A model generated the notes under the pieces. It had not been told where the DNA came from. It was given only the letters and a program-made list of their open reading frames with translations, and did no database searches. A program made the position numbers and the translations under genes. Below, one piece after another: positions 1-9,172 of a stretch of 64,000 nt of DNA (its first letter is position 1; every line of letters begins with the position of its first letter). Source of the DNA: Pseudomonas vlassakiae (lineage in GTDB: Bacteria > Pseudomonadota > Gammaproteobacteria > Pseudomonadales > Pseudomonadaceae); the NCBI RefSeq assembly GCF_014269035.2, contig NZ_JABWRP020000024.1:1-64000 (forward strand). Reading direction: 5' to 3'.

Positions 1-40
1 TCGACCTCCAAGCCACCTGGTTCCTGGCACAACATCTTCA

Positions 41-98
41 GCGCCTATCAGATCGAGCGCCGCCCGCGCGGCGCATCGCGGATAAATCCGCTCCTACA
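41..98. repeat. Chimeric palindromic repeat (second repeat family joined to a REP)
   Basis: Positions 34-75 match, in inverted orientation, the left half and tail of the palindromes at 21709 and 42327 (CATCTTCAGCGCCTAT followed by the CGAGCGCCGC core). At about 75 the match stops and a REP-type unit (GCGGATAAATCCGC) takes over to about 98. The rest of bases 1-175 shows no gene that can be supported. The segment lies just after the ATPase gene that ends at 176 and may work as a transcription end or processing site. Confidence 0.6.
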
Positions 99-175
99 GT
101 TTGTTTCGGGCCAGTCCCTCCTGGGGGGGCACCGCTGTCCGCCTGTTTTGTCCCATTCGAAGGACCGGCACAGGC

Positions 176-1825
176 TTACACTGCAATCCGCTCAAACCAG
201 CGAGGCCGCGCCGCCGGCAGGTGCGGCACCGCATCGAGCAGGGCTCGGGTATAGGGATGGCGCGGCTGCCCGAGCACCTGCGCCACCGCCCCTTGCTCCA
301 CCACCCGGCCCCCTTGCATCACCAGCACCTGGTTACTGACCTGCTCCACCACCCCAAGGTCATGGGAGATGAACAGGCAAGCCAGGCCCAACTCCGCTTT
401 CAGTTCCGCCAGCAACGCCAGAATCCGCGCCTGCACCGACACATCCAGCGCCGACACCGGCTCATCCAGCACCAGCACCTTGGGCTTCATCGCCAGCGCC
501 CGGGCAATCGCGATGCGCTGTCGCTGCCCGCCAGACAGTTCCAGCGGACGACGGTCGAGCAGCCCCGCCGGCAACTGCACCCGGTCCAGTAACCTAGCCG
601 CCTCGGTACGCCGCAACCCACGCGGCACACCCGCCTGGGCCAGCGCTTCGGCCAGCACTCGCAACACGGTATATCGAGGATCGAACGAGGCCAGCGGGTC
701 CTGGAACACCACCTGTATGCCCTGTCGTGCCTGACGTTGCTGGACGGCAGACAGCGCCAGCCAGTCTTGCCCGGCCAGCTGCACGCTCCCCTGCTCCGGG
801 CGCTCCAGTCCGAGCAGGATGCGCCCCAGCGTGCTCTTGCCAGAGCCGGATTCACCCACCACGCCGAGTGTCTGACCGGCACGCAATTGCAGTGACACAT
901 CGTTCAGCACCTGACGCGCCTGGCCATCCGGCCCGACGAAAGCCTTGTGCAGGCCACGCGCCTCCAGCACCACCGGTTGCTCGTTCACAACAGCCTCCAC
1001 CAGCGAAAGCGCCGGGACCGACGGGCGCTGAAAATGCACCGCCCGTGCCGCGCTCAGCAGGCGTTGAGTGTAAGGGTCCTGCGGGTCCTGCAGGATCTGT
1101 TCGACCGTGCCCTGCTCGACCACCACGCCATGGCGCATCACCGCCACCCAGTCGGCCAGACGCGCCACCACGGCCAGGTCATGGCTGACCATCAGCAGGC
1201 TGCTGTCGCGGGCACGCAGGTGTTCAAGCAGGTCGAGGATCTGCGCCTGCACCGTGGCGTCCAGTGCGGTGGTGGGCTCGTCGGCGATCAGCAGGCGCGG
1301 CTGGCAGGCGATGGCCGAGGCGATCAATGCCCGTTGACGCAGGCCTCCGGACAGCTGCCAGGGGTACTGCCGGGCGCGAACTTCAGGTTCAGGTACACCG
1401 ACCTGGCGCAGCAGTTCGAGTACGCGCAAGCGACGCTGCTCGGCGCCCAGGTCGGTGTGCAACAGCAACGGTTCTTCGATCTCGGCCCCCACCCTTCGCA
1501 GCGGGTCGAGCGAACCCAGCGCATCCTGCATGACGAAGCCGATGCGCCCACCGCGCAGGCGCTGCCAGTCAGCCCCGCCAAGCCGGCGCAGGTCCTGCCG
1601 GGCAAACGCCAGGCGCTGGGCCTGCACCTGAGCGCCGGCACCGGTCAGGCCAACCAGCGTGCGGGCCGTCACGCTCTTGCCCGAACCCGATTCGCCCACC
1701 AGTGCCAGGCACTGTCCGGCGTGCAGTTGCAGGTCGACGCCGTGTACCACCGGCACGCCGTTGAAGCTCACGCGCAGGTCGCGGATGTCCACCAAGGGGG
1801 CTGGGTGCTGTTCGAAGATGCTCAT
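176..1825 (-). CDS. ABC transporter, fused double ATP-binding protein (peptide/nickel type)
   Basis: A 549-residue protein with two complete ABC cassettes in tandem. Each has a Walker A motif GESGSGKS (about residues 43-50 and 325-332), a signature (LSGGLRQRA; LSGGQRQRI) and a Walker B (LLIADEPTTALD; VLVLDEPVSALD). The family couples ATP hydrolysis to import through two DppB/DppC-type permeases, usually with two separate ATPases; here they are fused, as in GsiA or YejF. Its ATG overlaps the stop of the upstream permease gene in an ATGA, so translation is probably coupled. It is the last gene of the seven-gene operon starting at 9133. The substrate cannot be read from the ATPase; the context of monooxygenases argues for a compound that is oxidised after import. 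Confidence 0.93.
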   Translation of the reverse strand: MSIFEQHPAPLVDIRDLRVSFNGVPVVHGVDLQLHAGQCLALVGESGSGKSVTARTLVGLTGAGAQVQAQRLAFARQDLRRLGGADWQRLRGGRIGFVMQDALGSLDPLRRVGAEIEEPLLLHTDLGAEQRRLRVLELLRQVGVPEPEVRARQYPWQLSGGLRQRALIASAIACQPRLLIADEPTTALDATVQAQILDLLEHLRARDSSLLMVSHDLAVVARLADWVAVMRHGVVVEQGTVEQILQDPQDPYTQRLLSAARAVHFQRPSVPALSLVEAVVNEQPVVLEARGLHKAFVGPDGQARQVLNDVSLQLRAGQTLGVVGESGSGKSTLGRILLGLERPEQGSVQLAGQDWLALSAVQQRQARQGIQVVFQDPLASFDPRYTVLRVLAEALAQAGVPRGLRRTEAARLLDRVQLPAGLLDRRPLELSGGQRQRIAIARALAMKPKVLVLDEPVSALDVSVQARILALLAELKAELGLACLFISHDLGVVEQVSNQVLVMQGGRVVEQGAVAQVLGQPRHPYTRALLDAVPHLPAARPRWFERIAV

Positions 1826-2670
1826 GGGTTTCTGCCCTCGCTACGGCGCAACCAGTCGCGGCCGATGACGGTGATGGAAATGACGGTCAAGGTGATCGCC
1901 AGCGCCGGCCAGGCCATCAGCCAGGGCGCATTGGCCATGAAATTGCGCGCCACGGCCATCATCGCCCCCCACTCGGGCGCAGGCGGTGGTGCGCCGAAGC
2001 CCAGGAAGCTCAGCGCGGCGGCGGCGGTGATGGCGCCGCCCAGGCCGATGCAGGCCAGGATCAGCACCGGTTGCACGGCATTGGGCAGCACGTGGGCCAG
2101 CACCACCGCCGAGCGTTTGCGGCCCAGCGTGACGGCGGCTTCGACGAAGCCGGCGTGGCGGAGGGTCAGGGTCTGGGCACGGACCAGGCGGGCGTAGCGC
2201 GGCACTGAAGCGATGCCGACGGCGAGGATCAGGTTGCTGGTGCCCTGGCCGAACAGGGTGATGATGACCAGCGCCAGCAGCAGGTCGGGGAACGCCAGCA
2301 GGACGTCGACGGCGCGCATCAGCAGGTTGTCCAGCCAGGCGGGAGCCAGGCCTGCGAGCAGGCCGAGCGAAGTGCCCAGGCCGAGCCCGACCAGGGTGGC
2401 GGCCAGGCCGATGTAGAGCGATGGGCGGGTGCCGTGGATCAGGCGGCTGAGGACGTCGCGGCCGTTTTCATCGGTGCCGAGCCAGAAGGTGGCGTTGGGT
2501 GGGAGGTAGGCCAGGCGGGCGTCGGCAGCCAGCGGGTCGGTTGGGGATAGCCAGTCGGGGAAGGCTACGGCCAGCAGGATCAGGGCCAGGATGAGCCAGG
2601 CCAGTGTGATACCTGGGCGAAGCCGCGAATTGCTGGTCAGGAGGGTGGGTGGCAGTGCAATCGTGTTCAT
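1822..2670 (-). CDS. ABC transporter permease, DppC family
   Basis: A 282-residue inner-membrane protein of the binding-protein-dependent transport family, with about six membrane segments and the EAA-type loop around residues 170-190. The start at 2670 (MNTIALPP) is preceded by AAGGAC at good spacing and is preferred to an upstream start at 2703. It pairs with the DppB-like permease at 6486-7418 to form the channel. Four enzyme or repeat segments separate the two permease genes within the operon, which is unusual because dppB and dppC are normally adjacent. The 138 bases before it hold a REP-like palindrome. Confidence 0.9.
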   Translation of the reverse strand: MNTIALPPTLLTSNSRLRPGITLAWLILALILLAVAFPDWLSPTDPLAADARLAYLPPNATFWLGTDENGRDVLSRLIHGTRPSLYIGLAATLVGLGLGTSLGLLAGLAPAWLDNLLMRAVDVLLAFPDLLLALVIITLFGQGTSNLILAVGIASVPRYARLVRAQTLTLRHAGFVEAAVTLGRKRSAVVLAHVLPNAVQPVLILACIGLGGAITAAAALSFLGFGAPPPAPEWGAMMAVARNFMANAPWLMAWPALAITLTVISITVIGRDWLRRSEGRNP

Positions 2671-2689
2671 AACTGTCCTTCTTGGCGCC

Positions 2690-2803
2690 TTTGCCGGCCT
2701 CATCGCGGATAAATCCGCTCCTACAGGGGCACCACAGGGCCCAGGCCTGTGCGGTACTTGTAGGAGCGGCTTCAGCCGCGAACAAGGGCGCAGCCCTTGC
2801 CAT
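2690..2803. repeat. REP-like palindromic pair inside the operon
   Basis: Two oppositely oriented REP-type units: GCGGATAAATCCGCTCCTACAG near 2706 (without its last bases) and TGTAGGAGCGGCTTCAGCCGCG near 2760. They lie between the aldo/keto reductase stop and the second permease start. Such elements in Pseudomonas can fold in mRNA and change the stability or expression of what lies downstream. Confidence 0.6.
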
Positions 2804-2808
2804 GCGGG

Positions 2809-3852
2809 CTACGGGGCCGGGTTGGGAATGCGGCGGTGCACGGCCTGGATCTCGGCCAGCACCTCGTCGGTCAGTTGCACATCCAGTGCACTGAGGTTCT
2901 CCTGCAACTGCAGCAAGCTGGTCTGCCCGGTAATCGCACTGGCCACGAACGGCTGGCGAATCACGAAGGCCAGGGCCAGTTGCGCTGGCGTCAGGCCATG
3001 CGCCTGCGCAATCTGCACATAGCTGGTGGCTTCCTCGCTGCCATAGCGATTGAACGTGCGATACACCGACGACAACCGCGAACCCTCAGGCCTGGCACCG
3101 TTCAGGTACTTGCCGGTCAACGCCCCGAACGCCAGCGGCGAATAGGCCAGCAGGCTGATCCCTTCGCGATGGCTGAACTCCGACAGGCCGTTTTCGTACA
3201 AGCGGTTGAGCAGGCTGTACGGGTTCTGGATGCTGGCGATCCGCGCCAGGCCCTTGTGCTCGCTGTGCCGCAGAAACTGCGCCACACCCCACGGCGTTTC
3301 GTTGGACACACCGATATGGCGGACCTTGCCAGCCTTGACCTGTTCATCGAGCACTGCCAGGGTTTCTTCGATGGCAATGGTGTCCGGGTGGTCATCGGCA
3401 TAGGGATACTCGCGGACGCCGAAGAAGTTGCTGGTGCGATCGGGCCAATGCAGCTGGTACAGGTCCAGGTAGTCGGTGTTCAGCCGGCGCAGGCTCCCTT
3501 CCAGAGCGGCGACGATGTTCTTGCGGTCGTGGTGCGACAGGCCATCGCGGATATGCGCCTGGCCGCCGGGATCACGCGCCGGACCGGCGATCTTGCTGGC
3601 CAGGATGAGCCTGTCGCGGTTGCCACGGGCTTTGATCCAGTTGCCGAGGTAGCGCTCGGTGGTGGTCCAGGTTTCAGCGCGGGTCGGCGTGGGGTACATC
3701 TCGGCGGTGTCGATGAAATTGACCCCGGCGGCGATGGCGGCGTCCAGTTGCTGGTGGGCGTCCTGTTCGCTGTTCTGATGGCCCCAGGTCATGGTGCCGA
3801 GGCTGAGCAGGCTGACCTGGAGGTCGGTGTGGCCGAGTGTGCGGTAACGCAT
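2809..3852 (-). CDS. Aldo/keto reductase, Tas-like
   Basis: A 347-residue NADPH-dependent aldo/keto reductase. The barrel start is typical (MRYRTLGHTDLQVS, then GTMTWG). The tetrad can be seen as Asp in FIDTAEMYP, Tyr in the same motif, Lys in LILASKIAG and His in LYQLHWPD. The EMYP and insertion pattern resemble the Tas/YghZ-like group rather than the DkgA group found at 14191. It sits between the FMN monooxygenase and the second permease of the ABC operon, 31 bases from the former, so it probably reduces an aldehyde or ketone released from the imported substrate. That role is inferred from position only. Confidence 0.88.
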   Translation of the reverse strand: MRYRTLGHTDLQVSLLSLGTMTWGHQNSEQDAHQQLDAAIAAGVNFIDTAEMYPTPTRAETWTTTERYLGNWIKARGNRDRLILASKIAGPARDPGGQAHIRDGLSHHDRKNIVAALEGSLRRLNTDYLDLYQLHWPDRTSNFFGVREYPYADDHPDTIAIEETLAVLDEQVKAGKVRHIGVSNETPWGVAQFLRHSEHKGLARIASIQNPYSLLNRLYENGLSEFSHREGISLLAYSPLAFGALTGKYLNGARPEGSRLSSVYRTFNRYGSEEATSYVQIAQAHGLTPAQLALAFVIRQPFVASAITGQTSLLQLQENLSALDVQLTDEVLAEIQAVHRRIPNPAP

Positions 3853-3883
3853 TGGACATCTCCTGAAAAATACGGAATCTGGA

Positions 3884-5206
3884 CTAAGCGGCGAACTGGT
3901 TCACGGCCTTGGGCAAGCCAAGGTGGTCGCGCAAGGTGGTGCCGGTGTACTCGGTGCGGAACAGCCCGCGCTTCTGCAGCAGCGGCACCACTTCCTCGAC
4001 GAACACCCGCGCGCCCGACGGGAACATGTCAGGCATGATGTTGAAGCCATCCCCGGCACCCGCCAGGAACCACTCGGCCAAGGTATCGGCGACCTGCTCC
4101 GGGGTACCGACAGCCAACCGATGCCCCACCAGGATCCGCCGCGACAGTTGGCGAATGGTCAGGTTCTCGCTGCGCGCCAGGTTCAGCTGGGCTTGCAGAA
4201 ACCCGTGCGAGCCGCGTTCGAAATCCGCCACCGCGCCAATCCGCTCCCAAGGCAACGGCGCATCCGGGTCCAGCTCGCTGGCATCGATGCCGATACGCCC
4301 CGCCACCTGCTGCAGCAGGCCATGCTCGCCGTGCCAGGCGTTGAGCTGGTCGAAGCGGGCATGGGCCTCGGCCTCGGTACTGCCGATCACGGTCGACAGG
4401 CCGGGCATGATCTTCAGATGCTGGGGGTCACGTCCCCAGGCCTTGGCGCGGGCTTTCATCTCCTGGTAGAACGCCTGGCCGTCGGCCAGGGTGGTCTGGG
4501 TGGTGAAGATCGCGTCGGCATAACGTGAACCCAGCGCTTTGCCGCCTTCGGAGGAACCGGCCTGTACCAGCACCGGCCGGCCCTGGGGCGAGCGCGGCAG
4601 GTTCAGCGGGCCCTTGACCTGAAAGTGCTTGCCCTGGAAGTCCAGGGTGTGGACTTTGCGCGGGTCGGCGAAACGGCCGGCGACGCGGTCGCCGATGATC
4701 GCGTCGTCTTCCCAACTGTCCCACAGCTTCAGGGTCACCTCGACGAACTCTTCGGCTCGCCCGTAGCGGTCGACATGCAGCGGCGCGCCCGCCAGGCCGA
4801 AGTTCTGCGCTGCGGCATCACCGGCATTGGTGACCACGTTCCAAGCCGCGCGGCCACCGCTGATATGGTCCAGCGAGGCGATGCGCCGGGCCAGGTTGAA
4901 CGGTTCGTTGTAGGTGCTGGAGCAGGTGGCGATCACGCCGATGCGCTCGGTGGCGGCGGCCACGGCGGTGAGCAGCACAGTCGGCTCCAGGCGTCCACCG
5001 GGTTGTGCGGACACATCCGGCGGCAGTGCCGGGCCGTCGGCGAGGAAGATCGCGTCCAGGCAGCCGCGCTCGGAGATCCGCGCGATGTCGCGGTAGTAAT
5101 TGACGTCGATATAGGCGTCGAGTGCCGCCTCGCCCTGGCGCCAGGCGCCGGCGTGCGAGCCAAAGCCGAGGATGTTCATGCCCAGGCTCATCTGTTTGCT
5201 GCTCAT
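3884..5206 (-). CDS. FMN-dependent monooxygenase, NtaA/SnaA/DszA family
   Basis: A 440-residue luciferase-like flavin monooxygenase of the NtaA/SnaA/SoxA/DszA group, which uses reduced FMN and oxygen to cleave C-N or C-S bonds. Characteristic stretches are NILGFGSHAGAWR near the start, CLDAIFLADGPAL, RRIASLDHISGGRAAWNVVTN and VLVQAGSSEGGK. The start at 5206 follows AGGAGA; the frame stays open further upstream but that part is antisense to the next gene. Only 13 bases separate it from the acyl-CoA-dehydrogenase-like gene, a pairing like DszA with DszC or SfnC. A reductase that supplies FMNH2 is not encoded here, so it must come from elsewhere in the genome. Confidence 0.92.
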   Translation of the reverse strand: MSSKQMSLGMNILGFGSHAGAWRQGEAALDAYIDVNYYRDIARISERGCLDAIFLADGPALPPDVSAQPGGRLEPTVLLTAVAAATERIGVIATCSSTYNEPFNLARRIASLDHISGGRAAWNVVTNAGDAAAQNFGLAGAPLHVDRYGRAEEFVEVTLKLWDSWEDDAIIGDRVAGRFADPRKVHTLDFQGKHFQVKGPLNLPRSPQGRPVLVQAGSSEGGKALGSRYADAIFTTQTTLADGQAFYQEMKARAKAWGRDPQHLKIMPGLSTVIGSTEAEAHARFDQLNAWHGEHGLLQQVAGRIGIDASELDPDAPLPWERIGAVADFERGSHGFLQAQLNLARSENLTIRQLSRRILVGHRLAVGTPEQVADTLAEWFLAGAGDGFNIMPDMFPSGARVFVEEVVPLLQKRGLFRTEYTGTTLRDHLGLPKAVNQFAA

Positions 5207-5219
5207 GCGGTTCTCCTGA

Positions 5220-6464
5220 TCAGACTGCGCTGGCTTCGTCGCCGCTGCCCTGCCCTTCACTGGCGGCAGCCTGGCGGGCACGCCAGGCCTGGGCCGGGCT
5301 GATGCCGTTGAGGTAGTAGTCGCCCAGCGCCTGCTCGCGGTAGATCGCCGGGTTGTGCGAGGCCAGGGTGCGTGCGTTGCGCCAGTGGCGGTCGAGACGC
5401 CGGGTGTTGCTGGTAGCCGAGGCGCCGCCGACCTCGAACAGCAAGGTGCTGGCCTGCAGCACTTGCGGCAGGACGATCTGCTGCGCCTGGAACGCGTGGA
5501 TCTCGGCGTCGGTGTAGAGCTGCTCGGGCACCTCGCCTTGCTGCCCTGCTTCGAACACCGCCTGCAGGCTCTGGCCCACCGCAACCACCTGGGCCTCGGC
5601 GGCGAAAGCGAGGCTCGACAACCGACCGATCACCGCCTGCACCAGCGGGTCGGCGGCCGGTTGCGACTGCCCAGGCACACCAAAGGCGCGGGTGCGGCCC
5701 TTGACGAAGGCTACTGCGTCGGTCAGCACCGCACGGCTGATGCCGGCCAGCGTGGCCAGGTGCACCGCCTGGTAGAACGCGGTGAGATACGACTCGGCGC
5801 GCAACTCCCCTTTGGCGAAGCGGCGCAACAAATGCTCAGGCTGTACCTTCACTTGCGTGAACCGCGTGGTACCACTGCCGGTCAGGCGCTGGCCGAAGCC
5901 ATCCCAGTCATCGACCCGCTCCACGCCTGGCGCACCGGTTGGTACCGCCAGGCTGACGAAGTCGTCGCCGTGGTTGGCCACCGCCGCGACCCAATCGGCG
6001 TAGAGGGTGCCGGTGCAGTAGTACTTCTCACCGTCCAGGTGGTAAGCGCCCTCGCCCCCGCTGAGCTGCACGGTATTGCCGGTGCTGTCGGTGCGCTCGG
6101 CCATGGCCGCGCCCCACAGCTCGCCGGCCGCCACTCGGGCGAACCAGTAGTCCTGGGAAGCGGCGTCGTTGGACGACAGTCGCCCTTCGACAAAGCCGAA
6201 GTGGGCGCGGAAGATCTGCGGCAGGTTGGAATCGGCCTGGCCCAGGCGCACCAACTGGCGCAGCAACTGCGGCAAGCTCGCGCCAAGGCCGCCGTGGCTG
6301 CGGGGCACGCGCAGGGCGCCAAGGCCGGCTTCGCGCAGCCAGGCCACCGGTTCATGGGCCAGGGTGCGTTGCTGCTCGCGGGCCACTGCGCCTTCGGCAA
6401 TGCGCGCGTAGATCGGCGCAAAACGCTCATCCAGATCGGCATCGGTAATCGAGGTTTGACTCAT
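5220..6464 (-). CDS. Acyl-CoA-dehydrogenase-fold flavin monooxygenase (SfnC/DszC-like)
   Basis: A 414-residue protein with an acyl-CoA dehydrogenase fold: N-terminal helices (1-120), a middle beta domain with WGAAMAERTDSTGN and DGEKYYCTGTLYADW, and a C-terminal helical domain containing FEVGGASATSNTRRLDRHWRNART. In this family the GGA.. and DRHWRNART region is typical of the DszC/SfnC/IBMC monooxygenases, which bind FMNH2 rather than oxidise acyl-CoA. With the partner monooxygenase it would form a two-component oxygenation step. A conventional acyl-CoA dehydrogenase is less likely because no CoA ligase, hydratase or ETF gene is nearby. Confidence 0.87.
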   Translation of the reverse strand: MSQTSITDADLDERFAPIYARIAEGAVAREQQRTLAHEPVAWLREAGLGALRVPRSHGGLGASLPQLLRQLVRLGQADSNLPQIFRAHFGFVEGRLSSNDAASQDYWFARVAAGELWGAAMAERTDSTGNTVQLSGGEGAYHLDGEKYYCTGTLYADWVAAVANHGDDFVSLAVPTGAPGVERVDDWDGFGQRLTGSGTTRFTQVKVQPEHLLRRFAKGELRAESYLTAFYQAVHLATLAGISRAVLTDAVAFVKGRTRAFGVPGQSQPAADPLVQAVIGRLSSLAFAAEAQVVAVGQSLQAVFEAGQQGEVPEQLYTDAEIHAFQAQQIVLPQVLQASTLLFEVGGASATSNTRRLDRHWRNARTLASHNPAIYREQALGDYYLNGISPAQAWRARQAAASEGQGSGDEASAV

Positions 6465-6485
6465 GGCAGTTCCTTTCTCGTGAAT

Positions 6486-7418
6486 TCAGGGGCGTGCGGT
6501 GCGCGGGTCGATGGCCTGGGTCGCCAGGTCCACCAGCAGGTTGACCAGCACGTAGAGCGCCGCTGCCAGCAAGGTCACGCCGAGCACCAGCGGCACGTCC
6601 TTGGTGGCGGTGGCGTCGAGCATCAGCCGGCCGATGCCCTGGCGGCCGAACAACAGTTCGAGCACCACGGCCCCCCCAAGCAGGCTGGCGAACACGTAGC
6701 CGGCCAGGGTCACCAGCGGCACCAGGGCGTGGCGCAAGGCATGGCGCAGGCGCACGGCGGTATCGCCCATGCCGCGGGCGCGGGCCTGGGTGATGAAGGG
6801 TTGTTCCAGTACCTGCTCCAGCGACTGGCGCAGCACCTGGGCCAGCACCGCCGCAATCGGCAAGGCCAGGGCCAAGCTCGGCAGCACCAGCGAGCGCCAT
6901 CCGCTTGAGCCAGACGGCGGCAGCACATGGAAGTAGAAGGCGAAGGCCAGCAGCAGCACGGTGCCAATCACGAAATTGGGCGCCGAGGACAGCACCAGTT
7001 CGATGCCCGATACCAGCGCGCGCAAGCGTCGCCCGCGGTTGGCGGTGAGCAGCGCCGAAGCCAGTGCCAGCAGCACCGCCAGCAGCGCCGCGCTGGTGGC
7101 CAGGGCCAAGGTCGCGCCGGCCTGCTCGGCAATCGCCTGGCCGACCGGAATGCGCAAGCGGTACGATTCGCCCAGCTCGCCCTTGGCCAGCCGCAGCAGG
7201 TAATGGCCGTACTGCACCCACAGCGGTTGATCGAGGCCGTACTCGGCACGCACCTGGGCCAGCATGGCTTCGCTCGGCATCGCATCCGGGCCGCCGAGAA
7301 TCGCCAGGGCGGTGTCGCCACCACTGTGCTGCATGCCGAGGAAGGTCAGGCTCGCCGCCGCCCACAGCACGATCACGCCGTCGCGCAGGCGGCGCAGCAA
7401 CGTTGCCAGCAATTTCAT
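6486..7418 (-). CDS. ABC transporter permease, DppB family
   Basis: A 310-residue inner-membrane permease with an N-terminal membrane helix (MKLLATLLRRLRDGVIVLWAA is cut here for length), the conserved family segment GDTALAILGG and about six helices. The EAA loop can be seen at ITQARARGMGDTAVRLRHALRHAL. The start at 7418 follows AAGGAG and overlaps the stop of the binding-protein gene (ATGA), so the two are translationally coupled. Its channel partner is the DppC-type permease at 1822-2670. Confidence 0.92.
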   Translation of the reverse strand: MKLLATLLRRLRDGVIVLWAAASLTFLGMQHSGGDTALAILGGPDAMPSEAMLAQVRAEYGLDQPLWVQYGHYLLRLAKGELGESYRLRIPVGQAIAEQAGATLALATSAALLAVLLALASALLTANRGRRLRALVSGIELVLSSAPNFVIGTVLLLAFAFYFHVLPPSGSSGWRSLVLPSLALALPIAAVLAQVLRQSLEQVLEQPFITQARARGMGDTAVRLRHALRHALVPLVTLAGYVFASLLGGAVVLELLFGRQGIGRLMLDATATKDVPLVLGVTLLAAALYVLVNLLVDLATQAIDPRTARP

Positions 7419-9133
7419 GGTTGCTCCTTCGCCAGCCACACGCTGGTGAACAAAGGCACGTTGTGCGAACCGTCGAAGAGCACGCCGCCGACCACGTTGC
7501 GGTAGGCCAGCAGCATCTGGCTTTCCACCGAGGGCACCGCCGGCACGGTCTCGCCCAGGCGCTGCTGGGCTTGGCGATAGAGCATGCGACGGTGTGCCGG
7601 GTGGGTGCTGCGCCGGGCGTCACCGAGCAGCTGGTCGAGGCTGTCGTCGCGGAAGTGGCCGACGTTCTGGCCGATCATTCGGGCGCTGGGGATCGACTGG
7701 CTGTGGTAGAGGATGTACAGGCCGTCGGCTGTATTGGTGTGCCAGTAGCCGCCGCCGAGGGCATCGAAGTTGCCGCGGTAGCGCAGTTCCATGACCTTGC
7801 TGATCGGCAGCAGCTCGATGCGCAGGTCGAAGCCCACTTTGCGCAGGTCGGCCTGGGCCGCCACCGAGACATTGGCCGGGAATGCCGGGTTGTCGTAGGT
7901 CAGCAGCGTCGCCCCGAGGCGCTGGCCGTCGCGGGTGCGGTAGCCCTCGGCATCACGCCCGGTCCAGCCGGCGGCATCCAGCAGCCGGCCCGCTTCGGCG
8001 GGGTCGAAGGCCAGGGCATCGCGTGCCACCGGGTCATAGCCGGGAGTGTTCACCGCCAGAAAGTCACCCTTGGCCAGGTACTCGCCGAAGCCGGAGATCC
8101 ACGCCAGGCCGTCGCGGTCGATGGCCTTGGCCACGGCCTGGCGCACCCGCACGTCATCGAACGGTACGCGCTCGACATTGAAGGTAATGCTGCGCGCCGG
8201 GTTGCCCTTGCGAATGCGGTTGCGCAGGGTCAGCTGCGGGTTGGCGCGGATCGCTGCAGCGTTCTGCGCCGGTGCGTCCAGGGCCATGTCGCTGTCGCCA
8301 GCTTCCAGCGAGGTGTAGCGGATCATCGCTTCGGGCACGTAGCTCAATTCAATGCCGTCCAGGTAAGCCTCGCCCTGGTGATGGATCGCAGCTGGCGCCC
8401 AGTGGTAGCCCGGGCGGCGGGCGAAGCTGGCGCGTTGGTCTCGCACCCAGCCGGTCAATACGAACGGCCCGGTGCCGATCGGCCGACTGGCGATGGTCGC
8501 GGGCGCCTCGATGATCTGCCGTGGCGAGATCATCCCCAGCCAGGCTTGCGACAGCACATCGAGAAACGGCGCATAAGGTGCGCGCAAGGTGGCTTCGAAG
8601 GTGAACGCATCGACCACCCGGCCGTTCAGGTACGGCGCGATGTAGGCAGCCGCCAGCGGCGAGTGGGTCTTCGGGTCGCGCATGTGTTCGAGGTTGACCC
8701 GCACCGCTTCGGCGTCGAAGCGCTCGCCGTCGCTGAAGGTGACGTCGTCGCGCAGGTGGAAGGTGTAGGTCAGGCCGTCGGCGCTGATCTCCCAGCTCTT
8801 CGCCAGCCACGGCGTGAGGGTGCCATCCTCGGCCTGGTAGACCAGGCAGTCGAACAGGGTGCGGCCCATCCACTGCATGTTGCCGTGGGACAGCGCATGG
8901 ATGTCGAAGCTGCCAGCATCAGTCGCTGCCGATACGCGCAAGGTGCCGCCGCGCTGGCCGCGCTGCTGCTCGACGAAGTCGCTGGCCGGGTAGCGCATCA
9001 CGCCGTTCACCTCACTAACCGCTTCACCCTTGAGGGTGGACTGGGTCTGCGGGGGCGTGGCGGGTGAACAGGCGGCAACTAACAGCGCACTGGCCAACAG
9101 GCATGCATTGAATAATCGGACGTTTGGCTGCAC
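7415..9133 (-). CDS. ABC transporter substrate-binding lipoprotein, family 5
   Basis: About 572 residues. A lipoprotein signal is visible: the GTG start at 9133 gives a short basic N-terminus, a hydrophobic stretch and the lipobox LVAAC (Cys22). The mature part is a family-5 (DppA/OppA/NikA-like) binding protein with GGTLRVSAATDAGSFD, the family signature around WLAKSWEISADGLTYTFHLRDDVTFSDG, and PIGTGPFVL. ATG starts further up exist but would bury the signal peptide. It is the first gene of the operon, 28-40 bases downstream of a sigma-54-type promoter. Being an outer-leaflet or periplasmic binding protein, it would receive ligand passed through the divergent TonB receptor. Confidence 0.88.
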   Translation of the reverse strand: MQPNVRLFNACLLASALLVAACSPATPPQTQSTLKGEAVSEVNGVMRYPASDFVEQQRGQRGGTLRVSAATDAGSFDIHALSHGNMQWMGRTLFDCLVYQAEDGTLTPWLAKSWEISADGLTYTFHLRDDVTFSDGERFDAEAVRVNLEHMRDPKTHSPLAAAYIAPYLNGRVVDAFTFEATLRAPYAPFLDVLSQAWLGMISPRQIIEAPATIASRPIGTGPFVLTGWVRDQRASFARRPGYHWAPAAIHHQGEAYLDGIELSYVPEAMIRYTSLEAGDSDMALDAPAQNAAAIRANPQLTLRNRIRKGNPARSITFNVERVPFDDVRVRQAVAKAIDRDGLAWISGFGEYLAKGDFLAVNTPGYDPVARDALAFDPAEAGRLLDAAGWTGRDAEGYRTRDGQRLGATLLTYDNPAFPANVSVAAQADLRKVGFDLRIELLPISKVMELRYRGNFDALGGGYWHTNTADGLYILYHSQSIPSARMIGQNVGHFRDDSLDQLLGDARRSTHPAHRRMLYRQAQQRLGETVPAVPSVESQMLLAYRNVVGGVLFDGSHNVPLFTSVWLAKEQP

Positions 9134-9172
9134 AGCAAGCTCTTTATATAGACGGCTACATAAAGTGCTGTT

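Noticed and set aside
5207..5584. An upstream extension of the FMN monooxygenase frame
   Set aside because: The extension is Arg/Ser/Thr-rich shadow of the neighbouring acyl-CoA-dehydrogenase-like gene. The start at 5206 has a ribosome site and gives the normal family length.
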